This document shows positions 16,947-26,383 of a DNA stretch of 58,634 bases, piece by piece (within the stretch, counting starts at the first letter, position 1; each line of letters begins with the position of its first letter). The stretch comes from CBDHFQ01 sp965262565 (lineage in GTDB: Bacteria; Bacteroidota; Bacteroidia; J057). The stretch covers positions 1 to 58,634 of the forward strand of contig CBDHFQ010000009.1 of the NCBI GenBank assembly GCA_965262565.1, written 5' to 3'. A program made the translations under genes and the position numbers. The notes beneath the pieces are model-generated. The model ran no database searches, had not been told where the DNA came from, and worked only from the letters and a program-made list of their open reading frames with translations.

Positions 16947-19652
16947 CTAGTTATTAACTTTTAAGATTTTCTGAGTTTCTAAGCCATGCTCGGTTTCCAT
17001 TTGAATGGTGTAGTATTTCGATTTCAATTGGCTCAGATCCAAGGATATTTCTCCCCCACTGCGTTCCATTTCAGGGCTTAGTATTTCTCCGGTGTCAGAA
17101 ATTAACCTGATACTTTTAATATCCTCTGCATGGGTAACAGAAATGTGATCGTGAAACGGATTGGGATAGATCGTATGATCTTCAGATGAAACTTCCTGTT
17201 CATCCATGACCAACATACTTCTATTAGCATTTCTGAATCCTCTGAATCCAAGATTGAACCATCTCCATTTGTTCCAGGCTCCTGAATCATAAGTGAATTC
17301 ATCTCCTATCCACTCTGCCATATAACGTTCGCCATTCTTATGTTCTGTATACACCTGTATATACCTTTTTTGTTGAGCATCAGAAAAAGTAATAGCTTTC
17401 ACATTAAAATGGGGATCCAAATCAGTATCTCTGCCAGGAGTTCCTAGCGTTAGCCACCTCCATCTTTCTCCATCAAAAAAGCGGCAAACAAGATTCCCAA
17501 TTTGTGCCATCACGAAGACAAGAATACGTTGTTTTTGGTTTCCATCTCTAAAAGTAATAGCACTGGGATGAGCCCTTAATACCCAATATTGATTGAGGTA
17601 CGGATACGCATGATCAGCCCAAAGGGTATTACTTCCAGTGTGTTCCAGTTCATATAAACGACGATCACTTCCTATGAAAAAAGAATGTTCTTCTCGTACT
17701 TTATCCTCATTAATAAAGGTAACTGACGTAGTAGGACTGGCGATGTCAGCCTCACCATAAAGGCTACCATAATTTAACCAACTAGTACGACCACTTTGTG
17801 AATCCCACTTGTGCTTAATTAACTCGTTTCTGGCACTTACTACATACACATTTCTATGACGGACATGATAAGGATCTTGATAGCTCATCGCTTCCGGCCA
17901 TTTTAGTCCTGATACGCCTGAAGGTTTTCCGAGATCTTCCCATCTCCATCTTGAACCATCCCAATAGTTTGTATATAATCCGGCATTCCATCCGAAGCCT
18001 CCTTCAATGCCTATGTCATTCGTGGCAGTAACATAGGTGTAAATGACCTGTCTTCTATTGTCATTCACATAAGTTACCGTCGTAGGGGAACTATTGAGGT
18101 TTTTACCAAAGGGTTTCCCCTGATTGGCCCACGTCCAACTTGATCCATTTAAATAATTGACATATAGGTTTCTATCTCTTCCAGTGGCAAAGGAATATAT
18201 TTTTTCCCTGTCAAAGGCATCTCGATAGGAGATGGCGCTAGGTTCAGTTTCTCCCCATAACCTTGCTGCTCCATTAGGTGTCCTCTGATCCATCCATTGT
18301 GCTCTACCCAATTTATCTGGTCTGCTAGAACGATTGAGATATAAATTCGTCGCAATATTTTCTGGAATATTAGTATTTCCCCATTCTAAGGAAGGATACC
18401 AAAAGGAATGTATACTTTGAGATCCATTTCGCGCTTGTGAATGCGCTATGTTTTTGGAATTGGTTACACTCTTATCCAATGGACTTCCCTGTTGTCTCCA
18501 ATCCCATCTACTTCCGTTCCAATAATATGAATAGAAAAATCCATCAGACGCTCGAAAAAATACTTGTATTTCCTGTGGTCCAGAACCTTGCCGATAAGAA
18601 ACAACACTAGGAAGATCCATCACTCTATTTCTCGAGGAACCACTTCCCAAGGTTTCCCATGCCCATCTACTCCCATCCCACTTATTCGCATATAGTTTGT
18701 TGTTCGACCCATTGACGAAGGCATATATATTTTGTCGCCCATTATTGTCTCTAAAGCTGATCACACTGGGGGTCAAATAACTTGAAGTACTCGGGGGGGC
18801 TCCCTGATCTGCCCATCGCCATCTGTAACCGTCCCAATAATTTACGGATAACCTCCCTGATGAACCGGAAACGAAGGTATAAATGCGTTGGATATTATTA
18901 TTGTCCCGATAGCTGAGCGCATTCATAGAATAGACATATGAACCTGAAGGTCTTCCTTGATTTGCCCAGTTCCATCTGAATCCATCCCAGTAATTCACAT
19001 ACATATTTCCATCTCTTCCTACGACAAAGGTGTATATTTTATCAATTCTGTTTTGATCTTCATAAGTGATCGCACTAATAGGAAAATGGGAAACACTGAT
19101 ACTACCAGGCCTACCTTGATCTGCCCATCTCCATCTGAACCCATCCCAATAGTTTACATACAGACGACCATTTTCTCCAGGAACAAACACATAAATTCGC
19201 TGACGACCGCTTTGATCTTTATAGGTAATCGCACTTGGATTTCCGGTAAGATCCACACCATTAGGTTTTCCCTGATTGGCCCATCTCCAGTTGTCATCAG
19301 TTTTGTAGGCTACGTACAATTGGTCATCTTCTCCACGAACGAAGGCATATATTTTCCCTTTTTGATCGCTGCCCAAAAAAGAAATAACATTAGGAGTTCC
19401 TCGTAGGGATGATTCCGAAGGCTTTCCCAGATCTTCCCACGTCCAACTTCCAGAGTCATTATGGTTCACATATAGCTGGCCTGATATGCCTACTCTACCA
19501 GAAATCCCGGAAGTAAAAGCGTAAATGCTTTGCCTTTGTGAAGGTTCTCTAAAAGTGATTGCAGCATTTGAGGCGTTTTGAGCAAATAGCGCAGGAGCAA
19601 TGAGAATTGGCAGTGCAATAAAGAGAAAAATTTGAGTGAAAAGTGCTTTCAT
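16947..19652 (-). CDS. T9SS-exported 14-repeat propeller protein (bangle-lectin-like), copy 3
   Basis: A 901-aa paralog of the gene at 14211 with the same order of repeats: signal peptide (LFTQIFLFIALPILIAPALFAQ), fourteen repeats, and a T9SS domain (IYPNPFHDHISVTH ... TQKILKVNN). Repeats 1-7 stay close to copy 2. Repeats 8-14 are much more diverged: repeat 8 carries an insertion (EWGNTNIPENIATNLYLNRS), repeat 10 an insertion (NDIGIEGGFGWNAGLYTNYW), and repeats 11-13 have lost many consensus Tyr/Trp. So the second propeller may have changed or lost its ligand sites. It is surface-exported by inference and sits 144 nt from copy 2 in the same direction, each gene with its own terminator. Confidence 0.82.
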   Translation of the reverse strand: MKALFTQIFLFIALPILIAPALFAQNASNAAITFREPSQRQSIYAFTSGISGRVGISGQLYVNHNDSGSWTWEDLGKPSESSLRGTPNVISFLGSDQKGKIYAFVRGEDDQLYVAYKTDDNWRWANQGKPNGVDLTGNPSAITYKDQSGRQRIYVFVPGENGRLYVNYWDGFRWRWADQGRPGSISVSHFPISAITYEDQNRIDKIYTFVVGRDGNMYVNYWDGFRWNWANQGRPSGSYVYSMNALSYRDNNNIQRIYTFVSGSSGRLSVNYWDGYRWRWADQGAPPSTSSYLTPSVISFRDNNGRQNIYAFVNGSNNKLYANKWDGSRWAWETLGSGSSRNRVMDLPSVVSYRQGSGPQEIQVFFRASDGFFYSYYWNGSRWDWRQQGSPLDKSVTNSKNIAHSQARNGSQSIHSFWYPSLEWGNTNIPENIATNLYLNRSSRPDKLGRAQWMDQRTPNGAARLWGETEPSAISYRDAFDREKIYSFATGRDRNLYVNYLNGSSWTWANQGKPFGKNLNSSPTTVTYVNDNRRQVIYTYVTATNDIGIEGGFGWNAGLYTNYWDGSRWRWEDLGKPSGVSGLKWPEAMSYQDPYHVRHRNVYVVSARNELIKHKWDSQSGRTSWLNYGSLYGEADIASPTTSVTFINEDKVREEHSFFIGSDRRLYELEHTGSNTLWADHAYPYLNQYWVLRAHPSAITFRDGNQKQRILVFVMAQIGNLVCRFFDGERWRWLTLGTPGRDTDLDPHFNVKAITFSDAQQKRYIQVYTEHKNGERYMAEWIGDEFTYDSGAWNKWRWFNLGFRGFRNANRSMLVMDEQEVSSEDHTIYPNPFHDHISVTHAEDIKSIRLISDTGEILSPEMERSGGEISLDLSQLKSKYYTIQMETEHGLETQKILKVNN

Positions 19653-19842
19653 ATAATTTAATGTTGGGTGTTATGGGGATATCTTCAGGATACCCTGATA
19701 TTGGACGATTAGACAAAAGGGGGAAATGCCAGCCAATAAACAGACGAATTAGCTGGAAGAAAGTACTCAGGTGACAAGAGAGAATAGTTATCCTGCTACG
19801 GCTTATTGGTACAAAAAAGAGAAAGCTTATACCTCTATTACT

Positions 19843-22800
19843 CTACTTTCCTAAATGAAAGAGATAACTCAATAAATCCTTCAACTCATCTTTATGTAGG
19901 TGGTTCGTTAATCCTGCTGGCATCAATGAAACTGAACTCACATCTGTCTTAGCGATTTCTTCAGCAGGAATTTCCTGAATATCTCCATTAGGGCGGCGAA
20001 TTAAGGTAGCATTATTCGTTTTGCGATGCAGTAATCCACTGATGACTTCTCCATGATTTAGAGTGATTAAAAGGGTCTCATAATTTTGCTTAATATCCGC
20101 ATTGGGATTTAGGATAGACTCGAGGATAGAATTTGGCGTCATATAGGAACCCACCGTAGTTAAATTCGGTCCCAATAATCCTCCGATGCCTTCAATCCTA
20201 TGACATGTCGCACACAATAATTCCTTTCGACGATAAATTTGTCTCCCTCTCCATCGATCGCCAGACGCTACCGCTTCCTCTATTAATTGATCCTTTTCTT
20301 GCTCCGTCATATCTACGCCTACGGGTTGGATATCTCCTGCTGTACGAATCGCTTCATCCAACTCCTGTAAATTCAAGCCAGAAGTTTGAACCACTTTTAG
20401 GCCTACACTCGCTACAGGTTCGGGAATGCGCTTTCCGGCTAAGGCTTCAGATAATATGTGGGGACCCCGTTCCAACTTTCTATAGGATAAGAATAGTGCT
20501 TCTGCCAGTTGGGGATCATCCAACTGGTTTAATACATTGATGGCATGAGGAGTAGCCTCTTCTGGAGCTTTTTCTATCCAGATGGCGGTGGCTGCAGTTT
20601 GATTGATAGGATCAGTATGTTGTTGAGCGATTTGTTTGACCTGTTCCAATGCGCCAATAGCGGCCATATTATCCAGAATGGTCAATTTTTCAGAGATATC
20701 TTCGGTTTGTAGGAAGTGTGCAGTAAGGATGGGCAAAAATTCATTCGCTTTCCATCTACCCACTAGTTGGATGGCTGCTTTTCTCAATGATGGATCATCA
20801 TGATGTAGCAATTCCGATAAGGAGGAAAGGTCATTTGGGACAGCATGATAGGCTGCAGGGGCATTTGCCATCACTCTTAACAAAGAGGCGTCTTTCTCTG
20901 TAAGAGCTTTTTGAAGAACTAATGCCCTGGTTTCATCATCCCCAATTTTTGCCATCAATTTCCAGGCTCTATCTGCTAAGTCCGGAGCTATCGAAGTATT
21001 CTTTAATCTTTCATTGATGGGAGCAATAATGCGGGCATCCTCGGAAGTTAATAAAGCATATAATTGTTTATCCGCTGAATGATTAAATATAGCTTGCCCT
21101 TCCAGGATAGCGGGAAGCCACTGATCTTCCATATCTCTTAGGCTTTTATCCAAAGCAAAAGTCAAATTCTCATCCATCGTGTGATCCAATACCTGAACGA
21201 CCATTTCTGAAGCAGCCATATTTCCCATTTCCCTTAGCGCATGAATAGCTTCCAGTCGAACTTGCGGATGGGTATCGTTGATGAGTTGTTGAAGCTCATC
21301 GGCAAATTCAGCTTGCTTTTGCCAATGAGCCAGCATACGAATAGCGGCTGCTCTTTCCTGATAGCTTGCCGACTGAAGGGATGTACGATGAACAGTCGCA
21401 TGATAATGATTCAATGCAGCCAGTAACCAAAGTCCCTCCAGTCTATGTCTAGCTGCGTTAGGATCGTTGGTAGAAATACCTCTCAACCAATCTAATACTA
21501 ACTGAGGATCTCCGTCTTTCTCTACAAAGGCTCTATTTGCCTGGATACGGGTAAACTGCTCGGGAGATTTGAGAAGTTCCAACAATTGGGCCGGGCTTTT
21601 TTCATAAAAAGAGACGGGAGATAATAATGGGCGTAGTCGATGGGTGAGCTTCCAAATTCTTCCATGAGATCTGTCTCTGATAGGATGATGAAAATCTACT
21701 TCTCCATGATCAATAATCGGATTATACCAATCTACAATATAGAGTGCTCCATCTGGCCCTATTTTACTATCTACCGGACGATACGACCGATGATCAGAAC
21801 GCAAGACTGTTTCTACTTCCCGAGATTTGTACCCACTTCCTTCAGGATTGATTTGATATCGGACGGTTCTATTAGCTCTAAAGTCGTGAGTAATAATTGA
21901 TCCTTGCCAGGAAGGGGGAAAGTGTCGACTGTAAATAACTTCGGCGGCTGTATTTTTCGGTGTGCTATGATTTAATCCTGGCAATACCGCAGGTGCTCCT
22001 ACAGCTGTAGCATGGGCAGATTCAGGAAAAAGATAATTAATCCCCGAAGATCCTGCGCCATCTGTAGCAAAAGTTTGGCCCCATTCATCTATCGCCTCCC
22101 CCCAAGGATTAATCAAGCCTCTACTGAATACCTCTAATCTCTCTGTTTCAGGTCGGAAGGACCAAATGCCAGAGCCGTTTAATACGCGAATACCATAAGC
22201 AGTCTCTATGAAAGAATTGATGTAGATAGATTGAGTAACATGTAAATCTCCCCAGGGCATCCATCGCAATCCATGAATCATATGATGCACATCCGCATTC
22301 CCAAAGCCACCCAATACCACTCTCCGTTCATCTGCCACATCGTCTCCATCCGTATCCGCCAAAAAGAGCAACTCCGTCGTAGCTGCTACATAAGCTCCTC
22401 CAGGAACTGGCATCACGGAATGCGGAACCAATAAATTCTCTGCAAAAATGGTATGCTTATCTGCTTTTCCATCTCCATCTGTATCCTCCAGAATCACAAT
22501 CTTATCATTGGGTTCTCTTCCCGGAACAATATGAGGATAAGTACTACTGGTTGCGACCCAGGCTCTTCCTTTTGTATCCCAATTCACATTGATAGGATTA
22601 GCAATCATAGGGTCAGAAGCAAAAAGACTCATCTCAAATTCATCCGAAAGCTTAAAGGCTTCCAATTCTTTATCAATATTCGGCTCGGGAACAAATGCCG
22701 GCACCTCATCTTCAGGATAATTTTTAGGAGGCTCCCAGGGCTTTATCATCTCCACCTCCACAAAATAGGTTTGAGTAGGCATTAGATGGGTTATTTCACG

Positions 22801-23952
22801 CTCTTTCTCCGAAACCAATGCAGTCAGATCATCCATTTCATACGCTAGGTGCCCCATTTCATGCCGTCGGAACAAATAGATATAAGCTTCATTCAACGGC
22901 CGGAGTCGATAACGATGCAGTCGATTCTTTTCTTTGATGGTGGCTAATAGCCTATCCTGCTGAAGGGAATCATGTCGTAATTGAATATGAGCAATCGTAT
23001 CCTGATTGTTGGAAACCAATTGACCATTAACGTAAATGGCTACAGGTGTCTTGGAGGTGAATTGACCTGCATGTAGCATTTCCCCAGGTGTCAAATGGAA
23101 ACTTACCCCATTTACGGTAGCGGTGACATCTGAAATATCGCAATGCGCCTTCTCTATGACCTGGCCTTCTTTATCCAGCGCTACCTTAAAATTGGATATG
23201 TGAGGGATGCCCAATTGATCCAAAAGTAATCGATTCATTTTTTCATAGCCTTCGCGATTCAGTTGAACCCCATTTTGGGTATATGTTTGTTGGGTCGGGT
23301 CAGATATCAGCGTAGTATATAGATCTATGAAAAGGTGATCCCGTTTATTCGCCTGCCCTTGGATAAATTCATGCACCTTCGCCAACCACTCATTTCTCCT
23401 TTCCAATTCCTCGATTGAGATGAATACTTGTTCGTGTTTCGGTGGCGACAGTAAAATGAGCGTTCTCCCTTGCTCTTCTGCCACATCCAATAATCGCTTA
23501 TATCCGCTCGTAAAAAGCTCAAAATCTTTTTCATTGGCACAAAAAGCTGCCTCACTTCCATAACCAATAAATAAAGTAGATGGCTGAGCTTCAGTAATAT
23601 GGTCAATGAGTACTTTGGAACCGAAACCTTCTTCTGCTGTGGGAGGTTGCCAAGATTGTGTATTTTGAGCAGATCCGAATTGAGAACGTGCCAGTCCATA
23701 TACATCATCTGCAGGCCAACCAATATTCCTAAAGCTGATCTTTTCCGCCGCGAAATGTCTCAGCATCGACTGCTCAAAAAAGCCATATTCTTCCATGCCC
23801 GATATGAGGGTTCCTCCCACCAATACGATTCTACTTACATCTTTGGATGGAAGAAGAGGAGAAGATTGGGAACGAGAGTTGGGCGTTTGGCAACCAATCC
23901 CTAACAGGATAGCCCATATAAGGCCGGAGAAGAAGTATCTATGGAAGTTCAT
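19843..23952 (-). CDS. Giant lipoprotein: SGNH hydrolase + membrane-bound dehydrogenase propeller + HEAT repeats + cytochrome c
   Basis: A 1369-aa lipoprotein (lipobox ending at Cys in LLGIGCQT). Residues ~40-255 are an SGNH/GDSL hydrolase-like domain (IVLVGGTLISGMEEYGFFEQ; FIGYGSEAAFCAN; SGYKRLLDVAEEQGRTLILL). Residues ~435-760 are the PVC-type putative dehydrogenase propeller (FELSDEF-like start, NPINVNWDTKGRAWVATSST, VILEDTDGDGKADKHTIFAE, SKIGPDGALYIVDWYNPI). A HEAT-like helical region follows (RLEAIHALREMGN). The end is a heme-binding domain with CATCHRIEGIGG near 1245 and a distal Met segment. It probably oxidises sugars in the periplasm or on the surface and passes electrons to the heme. 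Residues 255-435 contain YIYLFRRHEMGHLAYEMDD, which I cannot assign. A shorter paralog lies at 50370. Confidence 0.85.
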   Translation of the reverse strand: MNFHRYFFSGLIWAILLGIGCQTPNSRSQSSPLLPSKDVSRIVLVGGTLISGMEEYGFFEQSMLRHFAAEKISFRNIGWPADDVYGLARSQFGSAQNTQSWQPPTAEEGFGSKVLIDHITEAQPSTLFIGYGSEAAFCANEKDFELFTSGYKRLLDVAEEQGRTLILLSPPKHEQVFISIEELERRNEWLAKVHEFIQGQANKRDHLFIDLYTTLISDPTQQTYTQNGVQLNREGYEKMNRLLLDQLGIPHISNFKVALDKEGQVIEKAHCDISDVTATVNGVSFHLTPGEMLHAGQFTSKTPVAIYVNGQLVSNNQDTIAHIQLRHDSLQQDRLLATIKEKNRLHRYRLRPLNEAYIYLFRRHEMGHLAYEMDDLTALVSEKEREITHLMPTQTYFVEVEMIKPWEPPKNYPEDEVPAFVPEPNIDKELEAFKLSDEFEMSLFASDPMIANPINVNWDTKGRAWVATSSTYPHIVPGREPNDKIVILEDTDGDGKADKHTIFAENLLVPHSVMPVPGGAYVAATTELLFLADTDGDDVADERRVVLGGFGNADVHHMIHGLRWMPWGDLHVTQSIYINSFIETAYGIRVLNGSGIWSFRPETERLEVFSRGLINPWGEAIDEWGQTFATDGAGSSGINYLFPESAHATAVGAPAVLPGLNHSTPKNTAAEVIYSRHFPPSWQGSIITHDFRANRTVRYQINPEGSGYKSREVETVLRSDHRSYRPVDSKIGPDGALYIVDWYNPIIDHGEVDFHHPIRDRSHGRIWKLTHRLRPLLSPVSFYEKSPAQLLELLKSPEQFTRIQANRAFVEKDGDPQLVLDWLRGISTNDPNAARHRLEGLWLLAALNHYHATVHRTSLQSASYQERAAAIRMLAHWQKQAEFADELQQLINDTHPQVRLEAIHALREMGNMAASEMVVQVLDHTMDENLTFALDKSLRDMEDQWLPAILEGQAIFNHSADKQLYALLTSEDARIIAPINERLKNTSIAPDLADRAWKLMAKIGDDETRALVLQKALTEKDASLLRVMANAPAAYHAVPNDLSSLSELLHHDDPSLRKAAIQLVGRWKANEFLPILTAHFLQTEDISEKLTILDNMAAIGALEQVKQIAQQHTDPINQTAATAIWIEKAPEEATPHAINVLNQLDDPQLAEALFLSYRKLERGPHILSEALAGKRIPEPVASVGLKVVQTSGLNLQELDEAIRTAGDIQPVGVDMTEQEKDQLIEEAVASGDRWRGRQIYRRKELLCATCHRIEGIGGLLGPNLTTVGSYMTPNSILESILNPNADIKQNYETLLITLNHGEVISGLLHRKTNNATLIRRPNGDIQEIPAEEIAKTDVSSVSLMPAGLTNHLHKDELKDLLSYLFHLGK

Positions 23953-24063
23953 ACGGATGATTCAATTTATAGAATAAACAATATACGATTCGCGCTCCTA
24001 TTTGCTATTCTGTAGTATGCTGACTAGACTTATCTTCTGTTCCATGTCCCAATAATACTCGCT

Positions 24064-24786
24064 ATGAATCGCTTAGGCCATACCTTTTGCTGCTTGTTTT
24101 TTCAGAAGTACTCCCTGGAGACCTTACGTGATCCTGCACCTTTCCCGGGAGGAATAGCGATGAAAGGACATTGGAAGATGGTGAATGATACGGCTTTATA
24201 TAATTTGGCCAATGATTCAGGCGAACGAAGAAATGTGGCATCGGAACATAAGGAGGTGTTTGATGAATTAAGGGGAGCTTATCATAAATGGTATGAAGAG
24301 GTAATGAAAGAACAGGCAACTAAGGTAACTCCTATTTCGGTCGGATATAGGGAAGAAAATCCTATCCATCTTCAGCCACATCATGGAAAAGCGAGTGGTA
24401 GAATTCAGTTTACAGGGAAGCGAGGATTATTGGGAGAGAAGATAGGGACGCATCCCAGAGGTGTAGATGGTGATTGGTTGAGTGATTGGGTCAATGAGGA
24501 AGACTCCATTTGTTGGAAAGTGGAGATAATGAAGGAAGGTAATTACCGCATTGGCACAAAAATGAGAGATGCTATGTCTACTTCTTCCATTCATCTCAGT
24601 ATTACTGTTGGTGATGAAATGATCCCTGCCTATTTCAACAAAGGGACGCTTGATGAGGAATGGGGAGTTTATGATCTGGGAACTATATTTCTACAAAAAG
24701 GAGTATATGAAGTATCATTAAGTCCTTCGGAGGAGTTGGGGGAAAATCAGTTGGAGATTAGAGAAGTGAGTTTTGAGTTGTTGTAG
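24064..24786 (+). pseudogene. Arylsulfatase C-terminal relic
   Basis: A 240-aa ORF whose residues ~30-95 match the end of sulfatases: FPGGIAMKGHWKMVND, then ALYNLANDSGERRNVASEHK (the usual WK-x-V-N ... LYNL-x-x-D-x-G-E-x-x-N-V-A). Residues 110-240 form a beta-rich C-terminal accessory domain (GRIQFTGKRG, DWLSDWVNEEDSICWKVEI, VYEVSLSPSEEL) of the kind attached to arylsulfatases. The N-terminal catalytic domain, with the CxPxR formylglycine motif and metal ligands, is missing, and the first ~25 residues do not look like a signal peptide. It is most simply a 5'-deleted sulfatase gene and cannot be active as a sulfatase. An intact sulfatase lies at 31641. Confidence 0.72.
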
Positions 24787-24882
24787 GTGAAAAAGGATCT
24801 TACTAGTATCTTAAAAATTATTCGTAGAATCTAAGGTACATATTAAGTGAGTTTACATAATACCTACCAAAGAATTAATTAT

Positions 24883-25728
24883 ATGAGAAACTGTGATGTC
24901 TGCGTTCTTTTTTTATGTTCCGTAATGATAAATATGAGTTGCTTGGCCCAAGACACCATTCTATATAAAGAGATAGATACCATTCAATTATATCTCGAAA
25001 TCCATCGGCCCGAAAAAGTAGATCAGGAACGCCAATCCCCAGCGATAGTATTCTTCTTTGGCGGAGGATGGAACGGTGGAGATCGACAGCATTTCGCTCA
25101 TCATGCAGCATATTTTACCCAAAGAGGATTGATAAGTATTTTGGCTGATTACAGGATTAACAAACTACATCAGACAACGCCTTTTGAAGCGGTAAAAGAT
25201 GCAAAGTCTGCCATGCGATTTGTCCGCGCTCATGCTGAGGAATTAGGAATAGATGCTGATAAAATCATTGCTGCGGGAGGTTCGGCCGGAGGACATTTAG
25301 CTGCGGCAACAGCTTTAGTGGAGACGTATAATGAATCGAATGAGGATACGACGGTAAGTTGTGTCCCTAATGCTTTAGTACTGTTTAATCCAGTGATTGA
25401 TAATGGGCCGGGAGGATATGGATTTGAGAGAATAGGAAATGAATACCTGCAGTTCTCTCCATTGCATCGAATCAAGAAAGGGACACCTCCTACCATCATG
25501 TTTTTAGGGACAAAAGATGAGTTAATTCCTGTAGTGACGGCCGAGTATTATCAGACGATGATGGAGCGAGTAGGAAGTAGATGCGAGTTATATTTATATA
25601 AAGGAGAAGGACATGGCTTTTTCAATTACCATAACTTCAAACGTTATAAGGACACACTAAAAAAGGCAGATAAGTTCCTACAGTCTCTGGGATATCTGGA
25701 TAAATACCCTTTGGTTTCGATTGAATAA
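24883..25728 (+). CDS. Exported alpha/beta hydrolase (acetyl-esterase-like)
   Basis: A 281-aa secreted esterase. Starting at the ATG at 24883 gives a signal peptide (CDVCVLFLCSVMINMSCLAQ); a GTG at 24847 is possible but would extend it. The alpha/beta hydrolase fold is clear: oxyanion motif FFFGGGWNGGDRQHF, nucleophile elbow AAGGSAGGHLAAATAL (GxSxG), acid in GTKDELIPV and catalytic His in GEGHGFFNY. The oxyanion HGGG is here FGGGW, as in many exported xylan/pectin acetylesterases of Bacteroidota. It probably removes acetyl or acyl groups from polysaccharides in the periplasm, which fits the sulfatase and dehydrogenase neighbours. It stands alone. Confidence 0.88.
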   Translation: MRNCDVCVLFLCSVMINMSCLAQDTILYKEIDTIQLYLEIHRPEKVDQERQSPAIVFFFGGGWNGGDRQHFAHHAAYFTQRGLISILADYRINKLHQTTPFEAVKDAKSAMRFVRAHAEELGIDADKIIAAGGSAGGHLAAATALVETYNESNEDTTVSCVPNALVLFNPVIDNGPGGYGFERIGNEYLQFSPLHRIKKGTPPTIMFLGTKDELIPVVTAEYYQTMMERVGSRCELYLYKGEGHGFFNYHNFKRYKDTLKKADKFLQSLGYLDKYPLVSIE

Positions 25729-25779
25729 GTTGAATATTTCTATTTCCGGGAAATCACATGATTATGTTTTACGAAATGT

Positions 25780-26304
25780 ATGAACCGTCAAGTTGTATTG
25801 TCGAATGAGATTGTAGTCTTAAGGCCACTGGAAATTGGGGATCTGGAGGCATTATTTGAAGTGGCAAAAGATCCATTGATTTGGGAGCAGCATCCCAGCT
25901 TTGATAGATACAAAAGGGAAGAATTCAATACCTTTTTTAAGGAATCGTTGGATTCTGGAGGAGCGCTCATTGTACAAGATGCGAAAACCTCAGAGGTGAT
26001 AGGTAGCTCGAGGTATCAACCTATTCCCGGAGTAGATCATGCCATAGAAATAGGATGGTCCTTTTTAGCTAGATCCTGTTGGGGAGGAACATATAACAAA
26101 GCGGTGAAAGACTTAATGATCAGCCAAGCCTTTGAGGAAGTAGAAATGGTAATCTTTTACATTCATAAGCAAAATATAAGGTCTCAAAAAGCAGTGGAAA
26201 AGTTAGGAGCCAGGCGAATTACAGGAACTAACCAGAGAAATTTAATTCGAAAGCATGGGAGTGACTTAACATATGGTTTATTTAGACATAATTGGCGAGA
26301 TTAA
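25780..26304 (+). CDS. GNAT family N-acetyltransferase
   Basis: A 174-aa RimJ/RimL-type acetyltransferase: VVLRPLEIGDLEALFEVAKD at the start, then IEIGWSFLARSCWGGTYNKA (substrate pocket and acetyl-CoA approach), IFYIHKQNIRSQKAVEKLGA (N-x-x-S-x-x-A-x-x-K-x-G) and RNLIRKHGSDLTYGLFRHNW at the end. The usual Q/R-x-x-G-x-G/A loop is only WGGTYNKAV, which is common in this branch. It is cytoplasmic with an unknown acceptor. It lies 51 nt after the esterase gene in the same direction but is unlikely to be functionally linked. Confidence 0.85.
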   Translation: MNRQVVLSNEIVVLRPLEIGDLEALFEVAKDPLIWEQHPSFDRYKREEFNTFFKESLDSGGALIVQDAKTSEVIGSSRYQPIPGVDHAIEIGWSFLARSCWGGTYNKAVKDLMISQAFEEVEMVIFYIHKQNIRSQKAVEKLGARRITGTNQRNLIRKHGSDLTYGLFRHNWRD

Positions 26305-26383
26305 CAATTAAAGCCGAAATGACAGGACGCGGCTTACACACATAATCCATAAATTAGTATTAGTTCAAATAGATCGATGAGTT

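Noticed and set aside
15536..19406. Plus- and minus-strand ORFs rich in Ile/Ser/Pro inside the lectin-like genes
   Set aside because: They are antisense or shifted translations of the W/Y repeat DNA; periodicity in the DNA makes long shadow frames.
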